Positions 28,117 to 37,413 of a DNA stretch of 64,000 nucleotides are shown here, one piece after another. The DNA comes from Marinobacter fonticola (GTDB lineage: Bacteria; Pseudomonadota; Gammaproteobacteria; Pseudomonadales; Oleiphilaceae). The first letter of the stretch is position 1. Each line of letters begins with the position of its first letter. Below the pieces are notes generated by a model that worked only from the letters and a program-made list of their open reading frames with translations, was not told the origin of the DNA and made no database searches. Location of the stretch: the NCBI RefSeq assembly GCF_008122265.1, contig NZ_CP043042.1, forward strand, positions 2,914,001-2,978,000, read 5' to 3'. Both the position numbers and the translations under genes were made by a program.

Positions 28117-28246
28117 TAAACGCTACCCTTTAAAGACATAGAACTTACCCCATATAATATTTATAAAAATTAGGATTAATACTTAATACAAGAAACTAAA
28201 CAAAGGCAGCGACAAGATCTTTGTTCGTATTATGTTAGCCAATGAA

Positions 28247-29146
28247 CTATCTTCTTAAAATATTATAAGGAACAAAAATTTTAACTACATATCTACGGAA
28301 ACGACGAGTTAGTAACTGCGCAGGGAAAAGCTTTATCGAACTCAAGGCAACCCGAAGGCTTTCGGCTTTTCTATATGGCTGCAAATCAATGGCGTAAGAC
28401 AAATTCGCCGCAGCCTTTGCTGCTTTAAAGCACTCATTCGACCTATAACCACTTAATATCTCGTTACGAGCGACATGCATTCTTTCGATATTTGCGCTTA
28501 ACCCTCCCCCGTGCTTCCTATACTCTACGAGAGTTTCACCAATAACATCCAATCTACTACCATTACTTAGCAGCCTCAACCACATGTACCAGTCTTCGAT
28601 ATAAGCGCCGGGGGGATAACCGCCGACATCTTTTACTGAGGACAAACGAATCATTTGAGTTGGCGTGGAGACAGATCGTAGCTGCAAAAAAATTTGCTTA
28701 AATTTGACTTCTCCAACCTTAGGCCTTTGCCTGCGAACTACATCTCCGAAATTATTAATTACATTCGTCGCACCAAAGACGCCATCACATTGCGGGTTCC
28801 TTGCCAAGTAGGCCACCTGAATTGTCGTCTTTTTAGGCAACATCTTGTCGTCGGATGCTATCGCAGAAAAATACTCTCCTTCGCACCAATCAATGGCTTC
28901 GTTTAGGGTTGCGCAAAGCCCCTTATTTGGCCTTGATCTAAACTCAAACCGAGTGAATCTATTATCACATTCGGAAATTAGCTCTCGGATCTTGTCAGCA
29001 GTCTTATCTTTAGACCCGTCATCTATAATGATAAGCTCTATGTGTTTATAGTCCTGATTTATTACGCTATAGACACAATCCTGAACATAGCTTTCATGAT
29101 TATAACAAGGGATGATTATTGAAACGAGAGGATCTACTTCAGGCAT
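28247..29146 (-). CDS. Glycosyltransferase family 2
   Basis: A 299-residue inverting GT-A enzyme. PLVSIIIPCYNHESYVQDCVYSVINQ at the N-terminus (key VSIIIPCYNHE), IIIDDGSKDKT near residue 40, the ASDD (DXD-type) motif near 100 and the EDWYMWLRL catalytic base region near 185 (key EDWYMWLRL) are all present. It transfers one sugar to the growing lipid-linked unit. It is AT-rich and overlaps the wzx gene by eight bases. The 130-base gap to the wzy-like gene holds nothing recognisable. Confidence 0.92.
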   Translation of the reverse strand: MPEVDPLVSIIIPCYNHESYVQDCVYSVINQDYKHIELIIIDDGSKDKTADKIRELISECDNRFTRFEFRSRPNKGLCATLNEAIDWCEGEYFSAIASDDKMLPKKTTIQVAYLARNPQCDGVFGATNVINNFGDVVRRQRPKVGEVKFKQIFLQLRSVSTPTQMIRLSSVKDVGGYPPGAYIEDWYMWLRLLSNGSRLDVIGETLVEYRKHGGGLSANIERMHVARNEILSGYRSNECFKAAKAAANLSYAIDLQPYRKAESLRVALSSIKLFPAQLLTRRFRRYVVKIFVPYNILRR

Positions 29147-30416
29147 CGCAAATACCTTTCTGTACCGACTTGTTTTTTAACGATCTAGTTATAAAAAACG
29201 CCATTATCCCCCAGTACAAAAAATAGTTTGCGAAGTGTGCCATAGCCACGCCTTCCAAGCCAAACAACCTAGTAAATTCTACAGTTAGTCCATAAAACAT
29301 AGCAGCAAATACAATTTCGGAAGAAATAAACAGCTTAACCATCGCTTTACCAAGCATCAGATAGGCCAATATCCAAGCGCCGATTTTCAATGTGTCGCCA
29401 GCCATTTGCCACGCGAAAAGTGTTTCCATAGGTAGAAAATCGCTACTAAACAAAACATGGATAATAGTATCCCTTAGAAAATAGATTATTAATCCACACC
29501 CAGCAGCAACGGGTAGGATTATTCTATATCCTTGAATAATTTCCCTTTTAATTGCCGATCGATCTTTTAACTCGGATAACTTCGGCAGGAAATAAACGCT
29601 TAAAGTGGTGGTCACCAAAGTCAGGTAGGCAGAGCTAAGCCGCCACATAGCCTCCCAGTAACCGGCTGCTTCCCACCCAAAACTTTCTCCCAGGTGGTCT
29701 CGGATTAAAATGTGACTAAGAGGCACACAGGCCGCACTAGTAAGTGCCATCATGGCGTACCTCGCCAGATTCTTGGCAGTTTCCCGGTCTACACCACCAA
29801 ATAGATAGCTAATGCGAAACCAGCTCGCGTTGTAAGTGAGCATGAGAGTTACAAAAAAAGTAAGGGACTGATAGACAGCCAGTGACACCAGAGCCCCGTA
29901 CAGACCGAGTTGAACCGATAAAAAAGTAGTTACCACCAATGCAAAAAAGCTGCCAGCAATGTTGGCGACAACATAGCGCTGAATCTCTTTCTTGCCGTTT
30001 AGTATTGCTAGGAGCAGCGTGTTGAACACAAACAAGACAAGCGTGAGTGCGAACCAAATAAACACGCTGCCCAACGACTCATCTCTTAGGAACCAGCCCG
30101 CCAGTTGGCGATTGAAAACAATGACCAACGTAGCGGTAAAAAGGGATCCGCTAAGCGCTATGGTTCCCGCTGTACGCCAAACTTTATGCTGTCTACTTTT
30201 GTCCTGATAGTGCTCGGCGGTATACTTTGTTACGCCCGTATTGATGGCACCGCTTGCGAAGGTAGTGATCATCTGCACGGCATTCTGGAATTGCCCAAGC
30301 GCGGCATAGCCTGTAGGGCCGACGTAAATAGCTAGAATTTTATTTATGCCCAGCAATGTCAGCATTCTAACAATTACAGCTATTCCGTTTAGCAGGCTTG
30401 TTTTAACCAGAGTCAT
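29139..30416 (-). CDS. wzx: O-antigen flippase
   Basis: A 425-residue multi-spanning protein of the MATE/MOP superfamily with about twelve membrane helices. The start MTLVKTSLLNGIAVIVRMLTLLGINKILAIYVGPTGYAALGQFQN (key IYVGPTGYAALGQF) is characteristic of WzxE/WzxB-type translocases. It flips undecaprenyl-linked repeat units to the periplasm for Wzy. The gene lies three bases after fdtB, within the single operon. Confidence 0.92.
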   Translation of the reverse strand: MTLVKTSLLNGIAVIVRMLTLLGINKILAIYVGPTGYAALGQFQNAVQMITTFASGAINTGVTKYTAEHYQDKSRQHKVWRTAGTIALSGSLFTATLVIVFNRQLAGWFLRDESLGSVFIWFALTLVLFVFNTLLLAILNGKKEIQRYVVANIAGSFFALVVTTFLSVQLGLYGALVSLAVYQSLTFFVTLMLTYNASWFRISYLFGGVDRETAKNLARYAMMALTSAACVPLSHILIRDHLGESFGWEAAGYWEAMWRLSSAYLTLVTTTLSVYFLPKLSELKDRSAIKREIIQGYRIILPVAAGCGLIIYFLRDTIIHVLFSSDFLPMETLFAWQMAGDTLKIGAWILAYLMLGKAMVKLFISSEIVFAAMFYGLTVEFTRLFGLEGVAMAHFANYFLYWGIMAFFITRSLKNKSVQKGICDA

Positions 30417-30419
30417 TGT

Positions 30420-31541
30420 TTAATAAGCCGGAAATGAATTGCAGGCTTCGATAACTTTATTAACCTGCTCGTCACACATTGTCGGGCTGATAGGTAGACT
30501 CAATACTTCTTGATGTATTATTTCTGTGACAGGGTAGCTTTGGGCGCTCCAAGATTCGTAAGCTTCTTGCTGATGGGGGGGTATCGGGTAGTGAATCATA
30601 GCTTGCACGCCCAGCCCCTGCAGATGCTCCTGTAACGCAGTGCGCGAAGCTGTACGAACTACATAAAGATGAAAAGCATGATTCTCCAAGCAATTCGCCT
30701 TTGTATCACTGGCGATAGGACTTCGAATGGCGGGGTTATTGATACCGTTCGCATAAGCAGACGCGATTTCCCGGCGACGCTGAGTTTCTGAATCAAGACA
30801 ATGCAGCTTCACCTTCAACAAGGCCGCCTGCAGCTCGTCCAGACGGCTGTTCACCCCCTGGTACTGATTCTGATATTTTTGCTCGCTTCCGTAATTGCCC
30901 AACGCACGTATGGTTTGGGCAAGCTCTTCATTATTGGTTGTCACCGCACCTGCGTCCCCTAGTGCACCTAGGTTCTTACCAGGATAGAAGCTAAACCCAG
31001 CTGCATGCCCCCAACTCCCCGCCCTGTGACCGTCTACCGATGCGCCATGGGCCTGAGCTGCATCCTCCAGAACCAAGAGGTCATGCTGCTTTGCCAACAC
31101 CATGATGTCCACCATAGGCGCAAGCCGACCATACAAATGAACGGCGACAATCGCACGAGTGTTTGCGGTGATAGCTGCAGCCGTTTTTTGGGGACACAAA
31201 TTGAACGTCTCTTCATCTGGCTCCACTAATATTGGCTTGAGATTGTTCTCGGTAATGGCCAAGATAGTGGCAATGTAAGTATTCGCGGGGACAATGACTT
31301 CGTCGCCGTCTTGCAATTTTCCTAGCTCTTTCCAAGCTCGCAAAGTAAGCGCTAGCGCATCTAGGCCATTTGCGACGCCAATACAGTGCTCGGTTCCGCA
31401 GTAGGCGGCAAACGCTTGCTCGAAGCTCTTAACTTCATTGCCCTGTATGTACCACCCAGAATCGATGACACGAGTTGCAGCTTCAATCAGCTCCTCACGA
31501 TACTGGCTATTGATTGCCTTAAGATCTAGAAAAGGAATCAT
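30420..31541 (-). CDS. fdtB: dTDP-3-amino-3,6-dideoxyhexose transaminase
   Basis: A 373-residue DegT/DnrJ/EryC1/StrS PLP aminotransferase. Seen: [36 protein letters not shown], and the PLP lysine in [18 protein letters not shown] (key [12 protein letters not shown], near residue 185). FdtB/QdtB aminates C3 of dTDP-3-keto-6-deoxyhexose. The neighbours fdtA and fdtC overlap it by four bases each in chain, so the assignment to this pathway is firm even though Fuc3N versus Qui3N cannot be decided by eye. Confidence 0.9.
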   Translation of the reverse strand: MIPFLDLKAINSQYREELIEAATRVIDSGWYIQGNEVKSFEQAFAAYCGTEHCIGVANGLDALALTLRAWKELGKLQDGDEVIVPANTYIATILAITENNLKPILVEPDEETFNLCPQKTAAAITANTRAIVAVHLYGRLAPMVDIMVLAKQHDLLVLEDAAQAHGASVDGHRAGSWGHAAGFSFYPGKNLGALGDAGAVTTNNEELAQTIRALGNYGSEQKYQNQYQGVNSRLDELQAALLKVKLHCLDSETQRRREIASAYANGINNPAIRSPIASDTKANCLENHAFHLYVVRTASRTALQEHLQGLGVQAMIHYPIPPHQQEAYESWSAQSYPVTEIIHQEVLSLPISPTMCDEQVNKVIEACNSFPAY

Positions 31542-32002
31542 TCTTCAAAGTACCTAGTAATTCTAGCTGGATTACCGACGACAAGCGCATATGGGGGAAC
31601 GTCTTTCGTTACCACAGCTCCCGCGCCCACCATCGCGCCTGTTCCAATACTTATTCCGGGCAATAATGTTGCATTGGCGCCAATACTCGCCCCATCTTTA
31701 ATGGTAATACCTGAAAACTCGCTCGGGTAGTTTTTGGAATGAGGATATGGGTCATTCGTGAAAGTTGCATTTGGGCCTATAAAAACATTACTCTCAATGC
31801 GAGTTCCATCCCATAACTGAACGCCGGATTTAACAGTTACATTATCTCCAATGACTACATTCCCTTCGATTAAGCAGTGTGCGCAAATATTACAATTCCT
31901 ACCAATTTTGGCTCCTTCAAGAATGACCACAAACTGCCATATACGAGTTTCATCACCAATTTCGCATGACGATACATCAGCCAAATGGTGAATAGTACTC
32001 AT
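31538..32002 (-). CDS. fdtC: dTDP-3-amino-3,6-dideoxyhexose N-acetyltransferase
   Basis: A 154-residue left-handed beta-helix acyltransferase with hexapeptide repeats throughout ([29 protein letters not shown], key [15 protein letters not shown]; later [25 protein letters not shown]) and the histidine region HSKNYPSE. FdtC/QdtC acetylates the 3-amino group using acetyl-CoA. It overlaps fdtB and fdtA by four bases each, implying translational coupling. Confidence 0.88.
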   Translation of the reverse strand: MSTIHHLADVSSCEIGDETRIWQFVVILEGAKIGRNCNICAHCLIEGNVVIGDNVTVKSGVQLWDGTRIESNVFIGPNATFTNDPYPHSKNYPSEFSGITIKDGASIGANATLLPGISIGTGAMVGAGAVVTKDVPPYALVVGNPARITRYFEE

Positions 32003-32400
32003 GAGCTCACCTGCTCGATGAAATCCTCATAATTCCGTATATAATCGCTTTCGTCATAGTGCTCACTGGCAACTACGAGCAGGACGCAATCGGAACTGAA
32101 ATCATGCATTTCGTGCCAAACCATGGGCTCAATCGCTACCCCCTTAGTTGGTGCATCCAGCCAAAGTTCAGCTTTCTCTGTACCGTTATCTAGCAACATG
32201 CGACATTGCCCTGACACGCATACAGCGACCTGTTGAAGCTCTTTGTGAGCGTGAAAGCCCCTACTAACCCCTTCCATCGTTCCGAAAATGTAGTAGACGC
32301 GCTTGATATCAAAAGGGACGGCTCTTCCAGATTCGAGCGCAACTAACGAGCCACGATCGTCACCCAACATTGGAAACTCAAGCAGATTGATCAACGACAT
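31999..32400 (-). CDS. fdtA: dTDP-4-oxo-6-deoxyhexose 3,4-ketoisomerase
   Basis: A 133-residue cupin of the FdtA/QdtA/WxcM C-terminal family. The signature [24 protein letters not shown] (key [14 protein letters not shown], histidines near 50) and [20 protein letters not shown] (key WHEMHDFS) are intact. It moves the keto group from C4 to C3 of the RmlB product. FdtA and QdtA yield opposite C4 stereochemistry and differ at few positions, so Fuc3NAc versus Qui3NAc is open. The start codon overlaps the rmlA stop (TAATG). Confidence 0.88.
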   Translation of the reverse strand: MSLINLLEFPMLGDDRGSLVALESGRAVPFDIKRVYYIFGTMEGVSRGFHAHKELQQVAVCVSGQCRMLLDNGTEKAELWLDAPTKGVAIEPMVWHEMHDFSSDCVLLVVASEHYDESDYIRNYEDFIEQVSS

Positions 32401-33278
32401 TAGTGCTCTCCCGCAATGTCCAATAAATATTGACCGTAGCCGTTTTTACTCAGCGACTGCCCATTGCGCTTCAAGGCTGCCTTTGTCAGCCATCCATTGT
32501 TATAGGCAACCTCTTCCAAACATGCGATTTTATTACCTTGCCGCTTTTCGATCGTCTCTACAAACTGAGCAGCCTCTAACAAGCTTTCGTGGGTACCGGT
32601 ATCCAGCCACGCGAAGCCTCGACCTAAAAGTTCAACGTGAAGGTCACCCCGTTCGAGATAGGCTCTGTTTACGTCGGTAATTTCTAATTCTCCCCGCTGG
32701 GAAGGCCGCACAGCTTTAGCAATCTCTGTTACCTGATTGTCATAGAAATACAACCCGGTCACTGCATGATGCGATTTAGGCTTTAAGGGCTTCTCCTCGA
32801 TGGAAACCGCTTTTTGCTGCTCATCAAACGCCACCACGCCGAAACGCTCTGGATCTTTGACCTGATACCCGAATATAGTCGCACCTTGGCCGTTTTCCGC
32901 TCGTTTCGCAGCTTCTCGCAGCTTAGGCGTAAAGCCCTGACCGTAGAAAATATTATCACCCAACACCAGGCATACGTTGTCGTCACCGATAAAGTCCTCA
33001 CCAATGATAAACGCCTGAGCTAAGCCATCTGGGCTGGCTTGTATAGCATAGGTAAGATTGATACCGAACTGCTCACCGGTACCCAGTGCTCGCTTAAAGC
33101 CCGCCTGATCTTCTGGAGTGGTGATAATGAGAATGTCACGAATACCCGCCAACATAAGCACAGATAACGGATAGTAAATCATGGGCTTGTCGTATACCGG
33201 CAGCAACTGCTTGGAGGTGCCGAGAGTTATCGGGTATAGGCGGGTTCCAGAGCCGCCAGCAAGGACGATGCCTTTCAT
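32400..33278 (-). CDS. rmlA: Glucose-1-phosphate thymidylyltransferase
   Basis: A 292-residue enzyme making dTDP-glucose. [37 protein letters not shown] at the N-terminus carries the nucleotidyltransferase motif (key [11 protein letters not shown] and [11 protein letters not shown]), and [10 protein letters not shown] and [10 protein letters not shown] are also present. It is followed directly by fdtA. No rmlC or rmlD is present, so the dTDP-sugar is not rhamnose. Confidence 0.95.
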   Translation of the reverse strand: MKGIVLAGGSGTRLYPITLGTSKQLLPVYDKPMIYYPLSVLMLAGIRDILIITTPEDQAGFKRALGTGEQFGINLTYAIQASPDGLAQAFIIGEDFIGDDNVCLVLGDNIFYGQGFTPKLREAAKRAENGQGATIFGYQVKDPERFGVVAFDEQQKAVSIEEKPLKPKSHHAVTGLYFYDNQVTEIAKAVRPSQRGELEITDVNRAYLERGDLHVELLGRGFAWLDTGTHESLLEAAQFVETIEKRQGNKIACLEEVAYNNGWLTKAALKRNGQSLSKNGYGQYLLDIAGEH

Positions 33279-33384
33279 GGGTTTCCTTTAGTTTGCATGC
33301 GATCTACGAACTTACGAGAAAAACGCAGCTGAAGCGTTCTACTAGGAGCCGAGTGACGTTGTAGTTGTAGCTGAAGCGAGCATC

Positions 33385-34449
33385 TCAGCCAGCAACCCCC
33401 AGCCGCTCTCGCTGGTAGCTACCGTCTTGCGCTCGCCGGCACCAGTCGAGGTTGTCGAGATACCACTGGATGGTTTTACGGATGCCTGATTCAAACGTTT
33501 CTGCGGGAACCCAGCCAAGCTCTCTCTGAATCTTGCGGGCATCGATGGCATAACGCAGATCATGACCCGGGCGATCTGTTACGTAGGTGACTAAGTCCGA
33601 ATAAGCATCGACGCCTACCGGCTTGTTCGGCACAAACTCTTCCAGCAACGTGCAAATCGTTCCCACTACGTCGATGTTCCGCTTTTCATTGCGGCCGCCG
33701 ATGTTGTATGTCTCACCGACCTCGCCTTCGGTGGCCACTTTGTATAGTGCATGGGCGTGGTCTTCAACATAGAGCCAATCGCGAACTTGCTCGCCCTTGC
33801 CATACACGGGCAAAGGCTTGCCCTCCAGGGCGTTAAGAATCATCAACGGAATAAGTTTCTCAGGGAAATGATAAGGACCATAGTTGTTCGAACAGTTGGT
33901 AACCAATACCGGAAGTCCATAGGTCCTATACCAAGAACGCACCAAGTGATCGGAGCTCGCTTTACTGGCGCTATAAGGGCTGCTGGGTGCGTAAGATGTA
34001 GTCTCAGTGAAAAGTTCAGTCGTCCCTTCAAGGTCTCCGTAGACCTCATCGGTACTGACATGATGGAAGCGGAAACGTGCTTTCCGGATTTCATCGAGGC
34101 CACCCCAGTATCTTCGCGCAGCTTCCAGTAACGTATAGGTGCCTACAATGTTCGTTTCGATGAATGCAGCCGGGCCGTCAATGGAGCGATCCACATGGCT
34201 TTCGGCAGCCAAATGCATAATCGCGTCCGGTTGGTGCTGTCTCAGCACACGTTCAAGTTCCGAGCGATCGCAAATATCAACCTGCTCGAAACAGTAACGC
34301 TTGTTACCGCTAACTTCAGCAAGGCTCTCAAGGTTGCCTGCGTACGTAAGCTTGTCAACGTTTACAACGTCATCAGCGGTGTTGTGAATAATATGACGGA
34401 TGACGGCAGAACCGATAAATCCGGCCCCACCTGTAATCAAAAATTTCAT
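33385..34449 (-). CDS. rmlB: dTDP-glucose 4,6-dehydratase
   Basis: A 354-residue extended SDR making dTDP-4-keto-6-deoxyglucose. It has the NAD motif [11 protein letters not shown] (7-17), VSTDEVYG (catalytic Asp-Glu near 134-135) and the [12 protein letters not shown] active-site segment (Tyr near 160). It starts two bases after the wbpP-type gene's stop. The 106-base gap to rmlA carries two direct copies of GTAGCTGAAGCG-like sequence, a possible relic of the REP-like family. Confidence 0.96.
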   Translation of the reverse strand: MKFLITGGAGFIGSAVIRHIIHNTADDVVNVDKLTYAGNLESLAEVSGNKRYCFEQVDICDRSELERVLRQHQPDAIMHLAAESHVDRSIDGPAAFIETNIVGTYTLLEAARRYWGGLDEIRKARFRFHHVSTDEVYGDLEGTTELFTETTSYAPSSPYSASKASSDHLVRSWYRTYGLPVLVTNCSNNYGPYHFPEKLIPLMILNALEGKPLPVYGKGEQVRDWLYVEDHAHALYKVATEGEVGETYNIGGRNEKRNIDVVGTICTLLEEFVPNKPVGVDAYSDLVTYVTDRPGHDLRYAIDARKIQRELGWVPAETFESGIRKTIQWYLDNLDWCRRAQDGSYQRERLGVAG

Positions 34450-34451
34450 GG

Positions 34452-35474
34452 TTAGTTTACGTCCTCAATGTACCAAGGCATGGCTTTAGTAATCCCTGCA
34501 GCAATCCGATATTCCGGGGAGTAGCCAAGTTTGCTGACCGCCTTGCCGATATCTGCTTGTGAGTGGCGTACGTCGCCTGCGCGGAAATCTTGGTAAACGG
34601 GCGATTTGATATATTGCTTGCCATTCTCCGCCAACGCGCTCTGAAGCGCCCCAAACAACTCGTTTAACGTCGTACGATCCCCTACAGCAACGTTGTAGAC
34701 TTCGTTCTTTGCATTCTTATCGGCGGTGGCAGCTAGCAGGTTGGCTTGAACGGCGTTCTCCACGAAACAGAAATCCCGACTGGTCTCGCCGTCTCCATTT
34801 ACCACCACATCCTCGTCCTGCAGCATTGCGGCGGTCCATTTAGGGATAACGGCAGCATAGGCGCCGTCTGGGTCCTGGCGTTTACCAAATACGTTGAAGT
34901 AGCGCAGGCCTACAGTGTTGAACCCGTAGGTTTTTGCGAAAACATCAGCATACAATTCATTGACGTACTTGGTGACCGCATAGGGTGATAGTGGTTTTCC
35001 AATATTTGCTTCAACTTTGGGCAAGGCGGGATGGTCGCCGTAAGTTGAGCTACTGGCGGCGTAGGTGAAACTCTCTACTGCAGCATCTCGGGCAGCAACG
35101 AGCATATTCAGAAAGCCACCGATATTGGTGCCATCCGTCGTAATCGGATCGTTAATGCTGCGAGGCACCGAGCCGAGCGCCGCCTGATGCAGTACGTGGT
35201 CGACATCCTGACACGCGTGACGACAGTCCTCCAGGTTGCGAATGTCCCCTTCGATAAACGTGAAACGGGACCATTGCTCTCCTGAGACCAAAGTCTTTAC
35301 CTCTTCCAGATTATGCCGATGGCCAGTGGCAAAGTTATCTAGCCCGACCACAGCCTGGCCCAGACCGAGAAGGTGCTCGACTAAGTTAGAGCCTATAAAG
35401 CCAGCTGCACCAGTGACAAGCCAAACTCGTGGATTGACCAACAATTCTTGCGCTAAGGCGTCGTATCTCTTCAT
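34452..35474 (-). CDS. wbpP: UDP-N-acetylglucosamine C4 epimerase (WbpP/TviC type)
   Basis: A 340-residue extended SDR. It has [20 protein letters not shown] (key [11 protein letters not shown], 20-30), [15 protein letters not shown] and the [12 protein letters not shown] catalytic tyrosine segment near 165. The extended N-terminus [12 protein letters not shown] and the overall length fit WbpP/TviC/GalE3-type enzymes that interconvert UDP-GlcNAc and UDP-GalNAc. The start is set at the ATG at 35474 because GAGGTGA precedes it. A GTG at 35486 is the alternative. It pairs functionally with the UDP-HexNAc dehydrogenase at 18.2-19.4 kb. Confidence 0.9.
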   Translation of the reverse strand: MKRYDALAQELLVNPRVWLVTGAAGFIGSNLVEHLLGLGQAVVGLDNFATGHRHNLEEVKTLVSGEQWSRFTFIEGDIRNLEDCRHACQDVDHVLHQAALGSVPRSINDPITTDGTNIGGFLNMLVAARDAAVESFTYAASSSTYGDHPALPKVEANIGKPLSPYAVTKYVNELYADVFAKTYGFNTVGLRYFNVFGKRQDPDGAYAAVIPKWTAAMLQDEDVVVNGDGETSRDFCFVENAVQANLLAATADKNAKNEVYNVAVGDRTTLNELFGALQSALAENGKQYIKSPVYQDFRAGDVRHSQADIGKAVSKLGYSPEYRIAAGITKAMPWYIEDVN

Positions 35475-35535
35475 AGGGCTGCTCACCTCATCACCTGGGT
35501 CATTCAGTTACTTATCCACGCAAAATCATAGGAGC

Positions 35536-36300
35536 TTAGGCGCTGGCATTCGCACTTAGCTGTGCTCTCACGCGAATAATAAATTCAAAGAGAAATGCTC
35601 CAAAAACACCTACCATGCCACCCAGCAAACCCGCTAGCACGACGATCAGCGCTCGTCTTGGCCCTGTCTTCTCCGCACTCTCGCGACTCACCACAAGCAC
35701 TTCCACTGGCTTAAGCTGTTCCAACTGGCGCTCCAGGCTTACACGTTTCTCAATGGCTCTCGCCAAAGCTTCTCCGGCGAACTGCTGCCCTTCTAGGGCT
35801 TCGATAACCTTCTCCAGAGATTCAATTTGTCGCTGAAGGCTCTTTTCTTCCGAGCTAATCAAATTGCCCTGATGCTGCTTCACCCTGTCGATCAAGGTTG
35901 TGTGTATATCCTTAACAACCTCGGCATTTTCCTTATCCGACTCGGAGCTGAGGCGGATGAGGCGGGTTTGTTCCGGATTGCTTGCGTTTACCTCGAAAGG
36001 TAGTTTTTTCTCATGCTCCGCTCGGAAGCGAGTACTCACTTCTTGCAGCCAGCGATTCTCAATAGTGGCAATCACTGCAGCTGGCTGCTCTATGGGGCGC
36101 CCGTCGCCTTGCTCGGCCACTTCCAAAAGGCTCGCATATTCGTACTTGTCGGATGTGAAAAGTGCGTATGCTAAGCCCGCTAAAGTCACGACAACAAATA
36201 CGATATAAAAAACATACCGGCGGCGGACGAACACCGCGGCCAAATCCACCAAACTTATCTCGTCATCTCGCATTTGTTGCTGCTCGTAAGCATTGTTCAT
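35536..36300 (-). CDS. wzz: Polysaccharide chain-length determinant
   Basis: A 254-residue Wzz (PCP) protein. It has a short cytoplasmic start with DEISLVDLAAVFVRRR, a transmembrane helix (YVFYIVFVVVTLAGLAYALF), a long periplasmic part with coiled coil (LQRQIESLEKVIEALEGQQ), and a C-terminal transmembrane helix (ALIVVLAGLLGGMVGVFGAF). It controls O-antigen modal length. The start at 36300 (MNNAYEQQQMRDDEIS) is the family-like one, since the frame open from 36408 would place the ops site inside the coding region. It is the first gene after the ops element. Confidence 0.92.
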   Translation of the reverse strand: MNNAYEQQQMRDDEISLVDLAAVFVRRRYVFYIVFVVVTLAGLAYALFTSDKYEYASLLEVAEQGDGRPIEQPAAVIATIENRWLQEVSTRFRAEHEKKLPFEVNASNPEQTRLIRLSSESDKENAEVVKDIHTTLIDRVKQHQGNLISSEEKSLQRQIESLEKVIEALEGQQFAGEALARAIEKRVSLERQLEQLKPVEVLVVSRESAEKTGPRRALIVVLAGLLGGMVGVFGAFLFEFIIRVRAQLSANASA

Positions 36301-36337
36301 CTGAAAAAACCTGCTACAACCTGTTTGAAGAGTCCGG

Positions 36338-36349
36338 CACGCTACCGCC
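36338..36349 (-). promoter_or_regulatory. ops element (RfaH recruitment site)
   Basis: The minus strand reads GGCGGTAGCGTG, an exact match to the ops element of E. coli JUMPStart leaders. It lies 38 bases upstream of the wzz start, in the leader of the long polysaccharide operon and downstream of the rfaH gene itself. Ops pauses RNA polymerase and exposes a short hairpin recognised by RfaH, which then suppresses termination. A weak candidate -10 (TAGAAT, 36471-36476) lies upstream, without a convincing -35. Confidence 0.9.
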
Positions 36350-36549
36350 CCACCTACCCATTTCAGTGCGTTAAGGCGACGAGCCATGCATTCACAGCCT
36401 ATTAACAACTGTTAGCGCAGCTTTTGGGTATAACCTGCCGGTGATTCGTATACGTCACGAAAGGAGGCGAATTCTACGGTATTTTGCGGAGTTTTTGCAG
36501 TTTCAATGAGTGACGAATCTGTAGGGAATTACCTCAGTTCAACCACCCA

Positions 36550-37029
36550 TTATCGCTTTATAGCAGATACGGGCACGCGCACCCTTTGTTGACTCTGCAT
36601 AAATTCAATCAAAACAATGGCTCGGGTCTCGCCATCGTATGTCTGGAAAATGGCATTGAGGCCTTTAAAGGGACCGTCTTCGATATTGACCGGCTGGCCC
36701 GGCTTGATGCCGCCCTGCTCCGCGATGGCCTGCATGCCACGCTTAATCTGCGTTATGACGCTGTCCTCTATAGGAGAGGGCTTGTTACTGAAAGCAACCA
36801 CTCGCAGCACCCCTCGTGTGGAACGAAGCTTTGCCCATGATGGATCGCTGGGGTCCATCTTAAAGAAGATATACCCAGGGAAAAGCGGCTCGAGCTTCTT
36901 TGCCCGTTTACCGTTTTTAATCTTCTCTACTTCAATCTTGGGGTAGAAGCACGCCACATCCTGGTTTTGCAGATGCTCCACAGCTCGATCTCCCTGATTC
37001 GGTTTGTGCTGTAGAACGTACCAAGTCAT
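36550..37029 (-). CDS. rfaH: Transcription antitermination protein RfaH
   Basis: A NusG paralogue of 159 residues. It has an N-terminal NGN domain (TWYVLQHKPNQGDRAVEHLQNQDV, key WYVLQHKPNQ; LFPGYIFFKMDP) and a C-terminal KOW region (GQPVNIEDGPFKGLNAIFQ, key GPFKGLNAIF). It binds paused polymerase at ops sites and promotes both elongation and translation of long envelope operons. The start at 37029 (MTWYVLQ) has AAGGAGG seven bases upstream, whereas the ATG at 37035 is too close. It sits immediately upstream of the operon it should control. Confidence 0.93.
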   Translation of the reverse strand: MTWYVLQHKPNQGDRAVEHLQNQDVACFYPKIEVEKIKNGKRAKKLEPLFPGYIFFKMDPSDPSWAKLRSTRGVLRVVAFSNKPSPIEDSVITQIKRGMQAIAEQGGIKPGQPVNIEDGPFKGLNAIFQTYDGETRAIVLIEFMQSQQRVRVPVSAIKR

Positions 37030-37413
37030 GGCCATGCCTCCTTTCCGTCAGCCGTATGTGTCGATCATCGTTGATGCAGCCTGGGCATCCCAGAACATTC
37101 GGCGGCGCCTAGTCCGCGTAGTGGACATGCAATTTAACAGAGGTCTGCCTGCTGCAAAGCTAGTAGGATGACATAGGTCCGTTAAAGCAGCCCATTGCTC
37201 GCGGCGGACTGTGCTCAACGTCATCTGCTGTCCTGACAGACAAGCCTATCATGCCCTACACTTCTTAAGGCGCAGTGCACCGAGTGGGCTGTTCAGAGGC
37301 ATCCTCGCTTTGTGACGCCTATGTTTTGCTCCCGCTTTTATCCATCATCTGACTAAAGACTCATGCCTGAGAATGATGTAGACCTTATCTTGGAGATGCT
37401 CCGACAAGCATCG
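37030..37413. other. Spacer between rfaH and the O-antigen-ligase-family gene
   Basis: 384 bases holding the rfaH ribosome-binding site and presumably the rfaH promoter. No clear -10/-35 pair, terminator or repeat was found. ORFs here are short and shadow the neighbouring genes. Confidence 0.5.
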
